A DNA stretch of 64,000 nt from Adhaeretor mobilis (GCF_007741515.1 NZ_CP036263.1:3211178-3275177), one strand, 5' to 3'; shown: positions 43,866-53,413, counted from the first letter of the stretch. The notes: a model not told the origin generated them from the sequence alone. Program-made: numbers and translations.

Positions 43866-45175
43866 TCGGCCTCTCGCTCTACTACAAAGTGATGCTTGGC
43901 ACCGCTCTGCTCGGCGGAATGGCGGGTGTGGCCGGCACCTTTGCCGTGTTGCGCAAGCGTTCTCTAGTGGGCGACATGCTCGCCCATACCGCACTACCGG
44001 GCGTGTGCGTAGCGTTCATGGTGCTTGGCACGCGCAGCATGATTGGCCTCTCGGTCGGTGCATTGATTAGTGGCCTCATCGCGATCGCGATGATGACGGT
44101 CGTCGTTCGCTGGACACGAACCAAAGAGGATGCAGCGATTGGGATTATGCTCAGCACGTTCTTTGGATTGGGCATCGTGCTGCTCACCGACATTCAGCAC
44201 AGTGAACACACGGGCAACCAATCGGGCCTTGATTCTTACATCTTTGGCGAGCCGGGTAACATGCTCACGAGCGACCTGATCACACTCGCAGCAATTGCCG
44301 TGGTCGTTTTGCTGCTAGTGTTCGCCTTGTTCAAAGAATTCAAACTTGTCTCCTTCGATTCAGACTTCGCCCTCTCGCAAGGTTGGCCAATTGCCTGGCT
44401 CGATTACGTCATGATGGCAGCGGTGGCTGTGGTAACCATCGTGGGGCTGCCGATTGTTGGCGTCATTCTTATGGCCGCCATGATTATCCTCCCCGCAGCG
44501 ACGGCTCGCCTCTGGACCAATCGGCTGCACACGATGGTGCTGCTGGCCAGTATGTTTGGCGTTGCAGCTGGAGTACTTGGAACCTGGCTGGGACGTGGCT
44601 TGCCAGCCGGGCCTGCTATTGTGTTGGTGGCGGCGAGTATCTTTTACCTATCGCTGCTCTTCGCACCGCAACGCGGCATCGTGTCGCGCTTGTGGGGAGA
44701 GAGCCAACTTCGCATCCGTATCGCCCGTGAACACATGCTGCGTTCGCTCTACGAGATCGTCGAGACGCAACTGCCGGAAATTCCGCCCGTGAAACTAGCA
44801 ACCCTCCAACAATATCGTCACTGGCGGCCGTGGCTGCTCAAATGGCTGTTGGATCGGTGCGAAGCAAACGAGTTGCTCTACGAAACCGACGACGCCATTA
44901 CACTCACGCCGCTGGGCGTGCGCCGCGCGGCAGAAGTTACTAAGACACATCGCATGTGGGAGCTCTACATGCTGGAATACGCCGGCGTAGCGCCGCGTCA
45001 GGCAGATAAAGCAGCCGACCATGTCGAGCATATGCTACCCGAGTCTCTACTCTTAGAATTAGAAACAAAGCTGAAGGAGCAGGGGCGATTGCCAACAGGC
45101 TTGGATGCACTCCCAGAATCTCCACACGCATTGGCCGGAGACGGCGAGCATGGTTCGTCAGGAGGCCCGCGATGA
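43862..45175 (+). CDS. Metal ABC transporter permease fused to a DtxR/MntR-like domain (YtgCR-like)
   Basis: 437 residues, against about 280-300 for a plain TroC/ZnuB permease. Residues 1 to about 272 are an ABC-3 permease with the coupling and TM segments ([30 protein letters not shown] motif). The remaining 165 residues are soluble: a winged helix-like part ([47 protein letters not shown]) then a DtxR-type dimerisation/metal domain ([31 protein letters not shown]) with H, D, E, H at positions matching MntR H77, E99, E102, H103. Chlamydial YtgCR has this exact fusion and releases a repressor by cleavage. Overlaps the next permease gene by 4 bp. Confidence 0.85.
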   Translation: MIGLSLYYKVMLGTALLGGMAGVAGTFAVLRKRSLVGDMLAHTALPGVCVAFMVLGTRSMIGLSVGALISGLIAIAMMTVVVRWTRTKEDAAIGIMLSTFFGLGIVLLTDIQHSEHTGNQSGLDSYIFGEPGNMLTSDLITLAAIAVVVLLLVFALFKEFKLVSFDSDFALSQGWPIAWLDYVMMAAVAVVTIVGLPIVGVILMAAMIILPAATARLWTNRLHTMVLLASMFGVAAGVLGTWLGRGLPAGPAIVLVAASIFYLSLLFAPQRGIVSRLWGESQLRIRIAREHMLRSLYEIVETQLPEIPPVKLATLQQYRHWRPWLLKWLLDRCEANELLYETDDAITLTPLGVRRAAEVTKTHRMWELYMLEYAGVAPRQADKAADHVEHMLPESLLLELETKLKEQGRLPTGLDALPESPHALAGDGEHGSSGGPR

Positions 45176-46470
45176 GTACGCTTCTCATGGCTAGCGAACT
45201 CTGGCACGCCGACGGGCTGTGGATCATTGCAATCGGCGCCCTCACCAACACGGCGTGCGCACTGGTGGGCTGCTTTCTGGTCCTGCGCCGCATGAGCATG
45301 ATGGGCGATGCGCTGAGTCATTCAGTATTGGCTGGGCTGGCCGTGGCGTTTGCCATGACGCAGTCGTACAGCATCGTTCCATTATTTATTGGGGCTATAG
45401 CCGCGGGACTGCTCACTACGTTCCTCACGCAAACGCTCCACCAGTATGCACGCGTACCCAGCGACGCCAGCATGGGAGTCGTGTTTACTTCCATGTTTGC
45501 CCTTGGCGTAATCATCATCAAGAAATTTGTCACCGGTGTCCATTTCGACATCGCCTGCGTGTACGAAGGGGCCCTCGGGCTTACGCCGTTTTTCACGAGA
45601 GAGATCGCCGGCCGAGAAATCCCACTGGCCGTGCTCACCATTGCCCCAGTGCTGCTTCTGAACATAGGCGTTCTCTCACTACTCTGGAAAGAATGGAAAG
45701 TCAGCTCATTCGACCCGGCGCTCGCGACCACGATGGGCTTCTCGGCAACGTTGTTGCATTACGTGCTCATGGCCCTGGTTGCCCTGACGACGGTGGCCTC
45801 GTTCGAAGCGGTGGGTTCAATCCTCGTGGTTGCCATGTTGATCGTGCCCGCAGCTACGGCACATCAACTGTCCGATCGGCTAGCTCCAATGGTCATTGTT
45901 GCAGCAGCCGTTGCGGTGCTTTCATCCTTCTTGGGTTATGTGATCGCCGAATACCGCAACACGAACTACGCGGCCATGATGACTGTGGTGGCAGGCGCTC
46001 TTTACGCCTTGGCCGTTGTGTTCTCACCGCGTCACGGTTTACTCACTACACTGTGGAAGAATATCCAACTCTCGCTGCGAGTGGTGAAAGAAGATCTACT
46101 CGCCATGCTGTATCGTGTAGAGGAACTTGAAGCAGCCCAGCCCCTCACGCCCGCTGCCGCCCGCGAAGCCCTCGGCGGTGGCTGGTTGCCGCTAGTTGCC
46201 GCAAAAATGCTGCAGCGACGCGGCAGGATCCGTTTAGAGAACAACGCCGTGCAACTCACCAAGAAGGGCAGAACTGCCGCTCGTAAGCTGGTGCGCTCCC
46301 ACCGGCTGTGGGAAACGTACCTAGTGGAGTATCTGGGGCTACCACTCGACCACATTCACGAACCGGCTCACCGTGTGGAACACTTCATCGACGAACGCAT
46401 CCGCGGCAAGCTGGAAGAAGAACTCGACGCGTCAGCGGGTGATCCCCACGGGCGGGAGATACCGGAGTGA
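45172..46470 (+). CDS. Second metal ABC transporter permease, also fused to a DtxR/MntR-like domain (YtgD-like)
   Basis: 432 residues. The permease part ends near 286 (GCFLVLRRMSMMGDALSHSVLAGLA; ITIVPAATAHQLSD region). The C-terminus again shows winged-helix features (AAAREALGGGWLPLVAAKMLQRRGRIRLENNAVQLTKKGRTAARKLV) and a DtxR-like metal segment (VRSHRLWETYLVEYLGL, HEPAHRVEHFIDERI) with H, H, E, H at the ligand positions. In Chlamydia only YtgC is fused; here both permeases are. The two domains could pair as a dimer or act separately. Last gene of the operon. Confidence 0.85.
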   Translation: MSTLLMASELWHADGLWIIAIGALTNTACALVGCFLVLRRMSMMGDALSHSVLAGLAVAFAMTQSYSIVPLFIGAIAAGLLTTFLTQTLHQYARVPSDASMGVVFTSMFALGVIIIKKFVTGVHFDIACVYEGALGLTPFFTREIAGREIPLAVLTIAPVLLLNIGVLSLLWKEWKVSSFDPALATTMGFSATLLHYVLMALVALTTVASFEAVGSILVVAMLIVPAATAHQLSDRLAPMVIVAAAVAVLSSFLGYVIAEYRNTNYAAMMTVVAGALYALAVVFSPRHGLLTTLWKNIQLSLRVVKEDLLAMLYRVEELEAAQPLTPAAAREALGGGWLPLVAAKMLQRRGRIRLENNAVQLTKKGRTAARKLVRSHRLWETYLVEYLGLPLDHIHEPAHRVEHFIDERIRGKLEEELDASAGDPHGREIPE

Positions 46471-46509
46471 TAGGACGTGGACAAGTTGGCACCAACAAAG
46501 TGGAAACGC

Positions 46510-46812
46510 CTAAGACTCTGTACGAGGAAACTTCTTCTTGCCATACGCATCGACGGGGTTTAAGCCCATAACAGCATCATTGCAGGTTGCGCAAACAAAG
46601 CCAGATTCACGCCCGTTTTTAGGATCGTCATTCACGCGATGCCTTACACAAGGAGCAAGGTCAAAGGATTCACGAATCACCGAGCTATCCAGCAGGCAGT
46701 CAAAGTACACCCATTCTCGGCAATTCTTTGACCATGCCTTTCCACGAAAGGTCTCCGTAAATCCAGCGTCAATGATTGCCACCTCAAGGTGTTTTAAGTG
46801 CTTGCAAACCAT
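46510..46812 (-). CDS. Small Cys-rich conserved protein
   Basis: 100 residues. Starts MVCKHLKHLEVAIIDAGFTETFRGKAWSKNCREWVYFDCLLD and has DLAPCVRHRVNDDP and SGFVCATCNDAVMG. The CKHL, WSKNCREWVYFDCLLD and FVCxTC segments look conserved in a small bacterial family I have seen without an assigned function; a zinc site is likely. It converges with the permease gene (39-bp gap). Confidence 0.65.
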   Translation of the reverse strand: MVCKHLKHLEVAIIDAGFTETFRGKAWSKNCREWVYFDCLLDSSVIRESFDLAPCVRHRVNDDPKNGRESGFVCATCNDAVMGLNPVDAYGKKKFPRTES

Positions 46813-46888
46813 CAGTTCAGCGTAGCCTCAGGCGATGTAGATTCCGAGTTTAGCGGATAGTGTGAGCTAGGCCGTCTCTTGCGCCGCC

Positions 46889-47338
46889 TCAGCTCGCTCC
46901 TTCAGCTCGCTCCTTCAACTCCTCCAAATCAGTATCCAACAACGAGCGAATCTTCCCCTCCATAAGCTTGCCAAGCGGCGAGAACAGCTTCGCAAAGAAC
47001 GTCTTCGGCTGCATGTGGAACTCCATCTTTACTAGTGTGCCGGCTTTCTCGGGAGTCAACTCGTGGAGCACCGTGTAGTGGCAGCCGCAGGAATCGCTTT
47101 CCAGAGTGAATCGCTTCGGCGTTTGGAAACCGGTGACTTCCATTTCCTCGGTGGTTTCTTTGCCGAACATGATGCGCGTTTCGCGGAAGCGCGTGCCCAC
47201 TCCCACCGGGCCGTCGGTGAGCATTTCGATACGCTCGATGGCGCTGATGTTTTCTGCGTGGTGGGGAATGTCCGTCATGAGGTCGAACACCACCTCCGGC
47301 GGCGCGTTGATGTGCTTGGTAACGGTGAGGGTGCTCAT
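46889..47338 (-). CDS. SRPBCC (polyketide cyclase/START-like) family protein
   Basis: 149 residues with an ATG start. The helix-grip pattern is clear: LTVTKHINAPPEVVFDLMTDIPHHAENI at the start, a beta sheet (VGVGTRFRETRIMFGKETTEEMEVTGF), and a long C-terminal helix (FSPLGKLMEGKIRSLLDTDLEELKERAE). Such proteins bind hydrophobic ligands. The last few residues (GAS) result from a 13-bp tandem duplication; with one copy the frame would read on to AAQETA before a TAG. Confidence 0.82.
   Translation of the reverse strand: MSTLTVTKHINAPPEVVFDLMTDIPHHAENISAIERIEMLTDGPVGVGTRFRETRIMFGKETTEEMEVTGFQTPKRFTLESDSCGCHYTVLHELTPEKAGTLVKMEFHMQPKTFFAKLFSPLGKLMEGKIRSLLDTDLEELKERAEGAS
46891..46916. repeat. 13-bp tandem duplication in the 3' end of the SRPBCC gene
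   Basis: The unit AGCTCGCTCCTTC is repeated exactly at 46891-46903 and 46904-46916. Thirteen is not a multiple of three, so the duplication shifts the reading frame and replaces the final residues of the protein. Confidence 0.85.
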
Positions 47339-47461
47339 GCTTGGCCCTAATTACACGAGGATGGAATCGCAAACATCGGCCGCAACGCGCCGGCGTCAGG
47401 TCTTGTATCGGATTACAGAAGCAACCGCGGGCTAATAATATCCTGGGCTGATTCCGTTCTA

Positions 47462-48319
47462 CTACTTCTTGATGAGGCTTCGCAGCTTCTTCAAGTTAAT
47501 CACATCCAGATCCCGCCCCTTCTCCTCACCTTTGGGCGTTTCCAGGTACATCGGTATCTTACGGAATCGGCGGTCGTTTAGCAAAAAACGAAACGGTTCT
47601 AAGCCCATTTCGCCACGCCCAATGCCAGCATGGCGGTCGACGCGAGACCCAAAGGGCTTGAGGCTATCGTTGAAGTGAAACGCTCTGATCTGTTTCACGC
47701 CAACTAGCTTGTTGAAATCCCGCATCGTCGCCTTGTATTCTTTCTCCGTACTGCTCGCATACCCGGCAGCAAACACGTGGCACGTATCCCAGCACACTCC
47801 CAGCCGATCAGGGTGTTTCACGTTGTCGAGAATACTCGCCAAATGCTCGAACTGGCAGCCCAAGTTGGTTCCCTGGCCGGCTGTTGTTTCCAGCAGAATC
47901 TTCGTAACCGCCTTGGGCGTTTGCTTGTGGACTTCGTTGAGTCCCCGCACGATGCGTTTGAGCCCCTTTGCCTCCGTACTGGTCGTAAACGACCCCGGAT
48001 GAGCCACCACATGCGGAATGCCCAGCATGTCAGCCCGCTGCACTTCGATCACCATTGAGTCAATCGACTTCTTCCACAGTTCATCCTTGGGACTGCCCAG
48101 ATTGATGAGATAGGAATTGTGAGCAATCGGATGCGTAATGCCGTGAACGCTAAGGGCGTCTTGAAAGCGGGTGACGTCCTCCTCGCTGATAGGCTTCGCC
48201 CGCCACTGATTGTTGTTCTTGGTGAATAACTGCACGCAGTCGCAGCCGGCCTTCTTGGCAGCATCGACGGCTTTGTAGTAGCCACCAGCGATAGACATGT
48301 GGGCGCCGAGAATTGCCAT
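47462..48319 (-). CDS. nfo: Deoxyribonuclease IV (AP endonuclease)
   Basis: 285 residues, the same length as E. coli Nfo. Zinc-site motifs are visible: LGAHMSIAGG at the N-terminus, VVAHPGSF, LETTAGQGTNLG, DTCHVFAAGY, FHFNDSLKPFGSRVDRHAGIGRGEMG, and YLETPKG at the end. It cleaves DNA at abasic sites during base excision repair. It is divergent from ndk across a 180-bp gap. Confidence 0.95.
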   Translation of the reverse strand: MAILGAHMSIAGGYYKAVDAAKKAGCDCVQLFTKNNNQWRAKPISEEDVTRFQDALSVHGITHPIAHNSYLINLGSPKDELWKKSIDSMVIEVQRADMLGIPHVVAHPGSFTTSTEAKGLKRIVRGLNEVHKQTPKAVTKILLETTAGQGTNLGCQFEHLASILDNVKHPDRLGVCWDTCHVFAAGYASSTEKEYKATMRDFNKLVGVKQIRAFHFNDSLKPFGSRVDRHAGIGRGEMGLEPFRFLLNDRRFRKIPMYLETPKGEEKGRDLDVINLKKLRSLIKK

Positions 48320-48391
48320 GGGAATCGCACCTAAGATGAGTCACGAGAATATTGGAAACCGAATGATACACGAATGCGGATGAGGGAGGGA

Positions 48392-48423
48392 GGAAGGCGG
48401 AATTTATCGCACCTCCGCCTTCC
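48392..48423. repeat. Perfect inverted repeat between nfo and ndk
   Basis: Arms GGAAGGCGGA (48392-48401) and TCCGCCTTCC (48414-48423) flank a 12-nt loop, within a longer purine/pyrimidine-rich stretch in which a second CCGCCTTC copy follows. It lies in the shared promoter region of nfo and ndk. Confidence 0.5.
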
Positions 48424-48499
48424 CCCATCCGCCTTCTCCCTTTAGAATTTCCGCTTTGTTTCCCGCCCTATCAAGTCAACCTAGCTATAAGACCCCCCC

Positions 48500-48958
48500 A
48501 TGGAACGCACCTTTATCCTCCTGAAGCCCGACTGTGTCCAACGCCGCCTTGCTGGCCGCGTGCTAGCCCGTTTTGAAGATAAGGGGCTCAACGTGATCGC
48601 CATGAAGATGCTTCGCATTACGCCCGACTTGGCAAAGCAGCACTATGCGGAACACGTCGAGAAAGGTTGGTACCCGACTCTGGAGGAGTTTGTCACTGGC
48701 GGCCCCGTCGTCGCCGCCGTGCTGGAAGGCTTGGACGCCATTGGCGTGGTTCGCGAAATGCTTGGCGCAACCAACGGCCTGCAAGCGGCACCTGGTACGA
48801 TTCGTGGCGACTTCAGCTCGAGCCGCCAGATGAACTTGGTCCACGGGTCGGACGGCAGCGAATCGGCCACTCGCGAGATTGCCCTTTACTTCGCGGAAGA
48901 CGAGATTTGTGCATACGAGCCAACAATCACGCCGTGGCAACGTGCCGCTGACGAGTAG
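48500..48958 (+). CDS. ndk: Nucleoside diphosphate kinase
   Basis: 152 residues. The catalytic His is H115 in MNLVHGSDGSESATREI; the nucleotide-binding KPDCVQRR at the start and the RGDFSSS loop are present. It balances NTP pools by phosphate transfer from ATP. ATG start; upstream 'ccccccc' is not a typical Shine-Dalgarno sequence. Confidence 0.95.
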   Translation: MERTFILLKPDCVQRRLAGRVLARFEDKGLNVIAMKMLRITPDLAKQHYAEHVEKGWYPTLEEFVTGGPVVAAVLEGLDAIGVVREMLGATNGLQAAPGTIRGDFSSSRQMNLVHGSDGSESATREIALYFAEDEICAYEPTITPWQRAADE

Positions 48959-48980
48959 GGCAACAAACGCTGAGCCACCA

Positions 48981-49018
48981 TAAACTTCACTAGCCCCCGG
49001 CGCGAGCCGTGGAGTTTA
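48981..49018. repeat. Imperfect inverted repeat between convergent ndk and sigma54-activator genes
   Basis: Arms TAAACTTCAC (48981-48990) and GTGGAGTTTA (49009-49018) pair at nine of ten positions across an 18-nt GC-rich centre that includes AGCCCCCGGCGCGAGCCG. No T-run follows on either side, so it is a weak candidate for a bidirectional terminator or a REP-like element. Confidence 0.4.
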
Positions 49019-49096
49019 GTATTTCTCTCACGCTTCCAGTCCCACGGCTTGTGCAGGGCTAGGGCTGAAGACCTCGCTCTAGGTGACCTCAGCCCC

Positions 49097-51136
49097 TTAC
49101 ATCTGAGGCCGTTCCTTAGTGAGTTCGTAACGTTTGATCTTCCGGTCAAGTGTCGATCGCTCGATTCCCAAAATGCTTGCCGCCTTGCTCTTGTTCCAAT
49201 TGGTCGCTTTGAGCGTGCGGCGGATGTGGTTCTTCTCGATATCGGCGAGCGACGCCGGCTCGTAGCCCACGTGTCGTTGCTCAGGGCTACCAACCTCGGT
49301 ATCGCCGACGGTCTTTAGATGCGATAGAACTAAGTCTTCATGATCAACATACTCGCCAGGGGCGAGCACTACGGCACGTTCGATCACGTTCTTCAGCTCC
49401 CGCACATTGCCCGGCCAGCGATAGCGGAGCAGTTCCTCCATGGCTCGCGGCGTAAAGCCTTGTAGCTTGCGGCCGGTCTCCTCATTGAATTTCCGCAGAA
49501 AGAATTCTGCCAACTCGGGAATGTCCTCTGGGCGTTTCCGCAAGCCAGGCACGATAATTTCCAGAACATGTAAACGGAAATAGAGGTCCCGTCGAAAACC
49601 GCCTTCCGAAACTTCTTTTTCAAGGTCGCGATTAGTAGCTGCGATGACGCGAACATCAACGTTAATCGCCTCCGTACCGCCGACCCGCTCAAACGGATGA
49701 CCTTCGAGCACTCGCAAAAACTTTGCTTGAATCGAAGGGCTCATTTCGCCAATTTCGTCCAGCATGAGTGTGCCCTTATCGGACTGCTCAAACTTGCCGA
49801 ACTTCCGATCGGTCGCTCCGGTGAAGGCTCCCCGCTCGTGTCCAAAAAGTTCGCTCTCGAGCAGCGATTCCGACAATGCCGCGCAGTTGAGACAAACAAA
49901 GGGGCCCTTGGCACGCGGACTAGAAAAATGCACGGCCCGTGCCACCAATTCCTTACCGACGCCGCTCTCACCGCGAATAAGCACCGTTGCCCGACTGGGT
50001 GCTGCTCGACCAATCTGCTGTGCCACACGTTTCATCACATCACTGGAGCCTACAATCTCGCTTTCCACGCCCAGTTGTTCGCGGAGCTGAACATTCTCCG
50101 TTTGGATTTGGTTGAGATTCTCAGCCAGTAGTTGTCTCTTGTTGAGGTTCTCCAGCGCAACTCCCACGGTATCTGCAACCGCAAGTGTGAATTCAAGATC
50201 ATCCGGATCCGTCGAGTTTTCTGTGCTCGTGGTGTAGAGATGCACCATTCCTAGCACGGCTTCTTCCATACGAATCGGTGCACAGATGACACTAGTCGCA
50301 AGGATCTCCCCGCGGCTATCTCTATTACCTAGTTGGCTATCGTCCATGACGTTGCGTGCCATCACAGCTTGGCCCTCGCGCATCACCGTGGACGCGAGGA
50401 ACGGCGATAGCCGGTGGTAGGAATGATCGCTATCGCTGCGAGAGGCAACCACTTCGATTTCCTCGCTCTGTCGCAATCCCGAAGCGTCGCGTTGACGGAG
50501 TAGTATTGCTCCCGCATCAACTTGGGTTCCTTCAAATAGTCCTTCCAAAGAATGGTTGGCAAGCGAGACCACATCGGTACTTTTTGCCAAGTCAAAAGCC
50601 AATCGGCAAAGCTTAGCGGCCGCACGTCCCAGCTTACCGCTGGACTCGTCTCCTTCTGCTTGCTCAGGTGCATCGAGCAAGCTGCTCTGAACTTTGCGAT
50701 GTGTGATTGTTGCGGGCTCAAACGGATCGAAGACGCTTTCGTCATCGGGCCCTGGGATGATCGACTGGCCATTGCCATCAGGAGCAACGGATTTTGAGGA
50801 CCTGAGTATGGTGCTCGTTTCAGGAAACGCCTGCGATAGATCGTGTACAAACGCCATCTGCGAATTGCCGATCTGTATCAACTCGCCCGGATCAAGCTTT
50901 CGATCGCCTGAAACACGCTCTCCGGCAACCGTCGTGCCGTTCCGACTCTCGAGATCCCGCAGCTGCCAGTCTCCGCCTGCGAGGAATATTTCGGCGTGAT
51001 TGCGGCTACAGCGTTCGTCTTTCACGACGACTGTGTTCGTAGGAGCCCGCCCGATAGTGAGTGACTCCCCGGGGACCAGACGGATTACGTCTGCCCATTC
51101 GGAGCCTTCGCGGAGGATTATGTAGGCGGTGGACAT
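49097..51136 (-). CDS. Sigma54-dependent transcriptional activator with FHA and GAF sensor domains
   Basis: About 679 residues from the ATG at 51136 (an open extension to 51334 has no domain). N-terminal FHA domain ([37 protein letters not shown]), then a GAF domain ([23 protein letters not shown] to about 330), then the AAA+ sigma54-interaction domain with Walker A GESGVGKE, the GAFTGA loop ([14 protein letters not shown]) and Walker [11 protein letters not shown]. It ends in a Fis-type HTH ([25 protein letters not shown]). FHA suggests control by a Ser/Thr kinase. Targets are unknown. Confidence 0.93.
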   Translation of the reverse strand: MSTAYIILREGSEWADVIRLVPGESLTIGRAPTNTVVVKDERCSRNHAEIFLAGGDWQLRDLESRNGTTVAGERVSGDRKLDPGELIQIGNSQMAFVHDLSQAFPETSTILRSSKSVAPDGNGQSIIPGPDDESVFDPFEPATITHRKVQSSLLDAPEQAEGDESSGKLGRAAAKLCRLAFDLAKSTDVVSLANHSLEGLFEGTQVDAGAILLRQRDASGLRQSEEIEVVASRSDSDHSYHRLSPFLASTVMREGQAVMARNVMDDSQLGNRDSRGEILATSVICAPIRMEEAVLGMVHLYTTSTENSTDPDDLEFTLAVADTVGVALENLNKRQLLAENLNQIQTENVQLREQLGVESEIVGSSDVMKRVAQQIGRAAPSRATVLIRGESGVGKELVARAVHFSSPRAKGPFVCLNCAALSESLLESELFGHERGAFTGATDRKFGKFEQSDKGTLMLDEIGEMSPSIQAKFLRVLEGHPFERVGGTEAINVDVRVIAATNRDLEKEVSEGGFRRDLYFRLHVLEIIVPGLRKRPEDIPELAEFFLRKFNEETGRKLQGFTPRAMEELLRYRWPGNVRELKNVIERAVVLAPGEYVDHEDLVLSHLKTVGDTEVGSPEQRHVGYEPASLADIEKNHIRRTLKATNWNKSKAASILGIERSTLDRKIKRYELTKERPQM

Positions 51137-51612
51137 GAATTTCGAGTGATTACAGTGCCTTGTCAGTGCCCTAAACAGGCGGAGATGACTCATGTGTGAG
51201 CGAAAGACGGAAATGAGTGTATCAATATAATACACTCCCGCGGGCTTGTTTTCGCCTTTGTTCTGCCGATTTGTAGCACAGTTTCCGCCAGAAGGCCCTG
51301 CGGCTGGCAAATACTGAGCACCTACCCTGCTCAACCTGACAGGGATGGGTTACCCGGATTGCGCAGGTGACACACTCCTTATCTCATTGAGGGCCCAGGA
51401 AGTCGCCAAAAGTGTTGAATCCCAAGTACTTAGCAACTATTCTCGGGATAGGGGTTTTTTCAGAACAGAGCGTCCTCCTGGACATCCTGAGGCATCGCTT
51501 TTGCGAGCTCGTTCTGTCCAATCTCTCATACACGGAACATTTTTTGACAATCGCTGCCGACACTCGGTTAGCAGAAGATTGCTGAGTTTTTGAACTGGAG
51601 AAGTACCGAACC
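51137..51612. other. Long divergent intergenic region
   Basis: About 476 bp between the sigma54 activator (leftward) and the DUF1598 gene (rightward). Apart from the palindromes near 51187-51237 and the segment just before 51613, I see no gene. It must contain the promoters of both. Confidence 0.55.
51215..51237 (-). promoter_or_regulatory. Palindromic candidate operator of the sigma54 activator
   Basis: Perfect 8-bp arms GAGTGTAT (51215-51222) and ATACACTC (51230-51237) flank CAATATA. It lies about 79 bp before the activator's ATG and could be its operator or part of its promoter. A weaker CTCA/TGAG repeat sits nearby at about 51189-51200. Confidence 0.4.
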
Positions 51613-52953
51613 ATGCGTAGTCTGTATCGCAAATATGCCCTCGTCGTGGCTGGCCTACTGGTCGCAAACTTTTGCCACCCGTGTTCTGCCCAGTTCGGCT
51701 TCCAACAGCGCTCAGTAGGTGGCGTAGCTATTGACGTGGACGGTGTCCTATCGGCTCCCACAGTTCAGGATGAGCAAGATCTATCCGCAATTCGTAAACA
51801 AGCGCGCGTGGCCGTGCCTGCTGAACTAGAGCAATTCACTGAACTACGAGCTGTCTCACTTCGCCAACTTGAGGCGGAAATCGCCAAAGCCCAGGCTGAC
51901 AAAACTCCACTTGCGGAATCGGTTCTATTCTTGGCCGGTTTGCAGCGTGTGGAATACGTCATCGTGTACCCGGAGCGCAATGATATAGTGCTCGCAGGTC
52001 CTGCTGAGGGTTGGAAAATCGACAAGCTGGGAAACCTAGTGGGTTCCACGACGAATCGCCCCGTGTTGTTGTTGGACGATCTTCTAATCGCTTTGCGAAG
52101 TGGCCCCGCTTCACGTGTCGAGTCAATCACCTGCTCAATTGATCCAACACCTGAGGGTCTGCAACGCTGGCAAGCCATGGCGCGAAGTATGCGGAACATC
52201 GGTGATCCTGAACAAACCATGCGACGCATCGAAGAAGCCCTCGGGCCACAGACAATCAGCGTGACAGGCATCTCTTCAAACACACACTTCGCTCGAGCGA
52301 TGGTCGCCGCCGACTTTCGGATGAAACGGCTCGCCATGAACTTCGAGCCTGCCCCTGTTGGCGGTATGCCGAGTTTCCTAGAAATGCTTAAAGCGGGATC
52401 CGCCGGAGCAAGCAGCATGATGCCACGTTGGTGGCTTGCTCCCAACTATCAGCCACTTGGTCAGACTGCTGACGGCCTCACATGGCAATTGCGTGGACCG
52501 GGCGTACAATGCATGACGGAACAGGACTTCATTGACGCTTCAGGCAAGAAGCTGCACAGTGGCAAAGCTCATCCGATTGCTCAAAAGTGGGCGGACTCGA
52601 TGACGGCTAAGTTCGGGGAATTGGCCACCCATGATTCAGCTTTTGGCCAGCTCCGCAACGTCATGGATCTTGCGGTCATCGGTGCCCTCATAGAAAAGCA
52701 TCAACTCTTCGAGCAGGCAGGTCTTGAGACGCCCTACCTAATGGCAAATCTCGAGCCAGCCCACTTCCCAACCCCTCGCCAGACTTCCAGCAAAGCCAGC
52801 TTTGTGAAAAAGGGTAAAAAGTGGCTAATCAGCGCTTCTGGCGGCGTGGAAATCCTGCCTTGGGAGATTGCCGACGTCTCAGAAACCGTCGAATCGATTG
52901 GCAAAGTTCGAGATTCCCTTGCCACGACAACTGGCCAACTTTCCTGGGAATAG
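51613..52953 (+). CDS. DUF1598 planctomycete-type exported protein
   Basis: 446 residues with a signal peptide (YALVVAGLLVANFCHPCSAQF). After it comes VGGVAIDVDGVLSAP and the DUF1598-type core (LRAVSLRQLEAEIAKAQADKTPLAESVLFLAGLQRVEYVIVYPERNDIVLAGPAEGW). This domain is known almost only from planctomycetes; function unknown. Upstream 'ctggagaagtaccgaac' gives GGAG about 12 bp before the ATG. Confidence 0.85.
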   Translation: MRSLYRKYALVVAGLLVANFCHPCSAQFGFQQRSVGGVAIDVDGVLSAPTVQDEQDLSAIRKQARVAVPAELEQFTELRAVSLRQLEAEIAKAQADKTPLAESVLFLAGLQRVEYVIVYPERNDIVLAGPAEGWKIDKLGNLVGSTTNRPVLLLDDLLIALRSGPASRVESITCSIDPTPEGLQRWQAMARSMRNIGDPEQTMRRIEEALGPQTISVTGISSNTHFARAMVAADFRMKRLAMNFEPAPVGGMPSFLEMLKAGSAGASSMMPRWWLAPNYQPLGQTADGLTWQLRGPGVQCMTEQDFIDASGKKLHSGKAHPIAQKWADSMTAKFGELATHDSAFGQLRNVMDLAVIGALIEKHQLFEQAGLETPYLMANLEPAHFPTPRQTSSKASFVKKGKKWLISASGGVEILPWEIADVSETVESIGKVRDSLATTTGQLSWE

Positions 52954-53117
52954 TCGCTTTTCTTGCCAAACCAGAGCCTCGCAGCCTTTGCAAATAGGGA
53001 GCTGCTACGCTTGGGATGCTGCTGTTGTAGTGCTTTTGTAAAACTGCTGGACATTTCTGCTCGTTCTCCGATAGACTGCAGGTAGTAGTTCCATCCCGCA
53101 AAACGAGGACCGGCAAA

Positions 53118-53315
53118 ATGCCACAAGGTACAATCAAGAAGCTCACAGACAAAGGTTTTGGATTCATCGAAGGCGAAGGCGGAGACATTTTCTTCCACCA
53201 TTCCCAGCTCGAAGGCGCATCGTACGACAGCCTCACCGAAGGGCAATTGGTCGAATACAATGAAGGTACGGGGCCCAAAGGTCCATGTGCAGAAAATGTA
53301 ACAGTCGTTTCCTAA
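53118..53315 (+). CDS. Cold-shock domain protein (CspA family)
   Basis: 65 residues. RNP1-like KGFGFIEGEGG and RNP2-like DIFFHHSQ are both present in a single OB-fold domain. It binds single-stranded RNA and DNA. GAGGA lies 10 bp before the ATG. The upstream 164 bp may form a regulated 5' leader, as in other csp genes, but I see no specific element. A strong terminator follows. Confidence 0.93.
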   Translation: MPQGTIKKLTDKGFGFIEGEGGDIFFHHSQLEGASYDSLTEGQLVEYNEGTGPKGPCAENVTVVS

Positions 53316-53376
53316 CCAGCCCAACGGCTGGTAGTCCGCTCAGTTGTGACCGCTAAGCCGCAAGAGGATCAACCGA

Positions 53377-53409
53377 CCGCCGTTGCGTTCATTCGCGACG
53401 GCGGTTTTT
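53377..53409 (+). terminator. Rho-independent terminator after the cold-shock gene
   Basis: Stem CCGCCGTTGCG (53377-53387) with CGCGACGGCGG (53394-53404), 10 of 11 canonical pairs plus one G-T, loop TTCATT, followed by TTTTTCTTATT. It ends 5 bp before the desaturase stop, so it ends csp transcription before the convergent gene. Confidence 0.85.
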
Positions 53410-53413
53410 CTTA

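Noticed and set aside
45219..46130. 303-aa open frame in another frame of the second permease gene
   Set aside because: His/Arg/Pro-rich composition and no start context; the +1 frame gives the clear permease.
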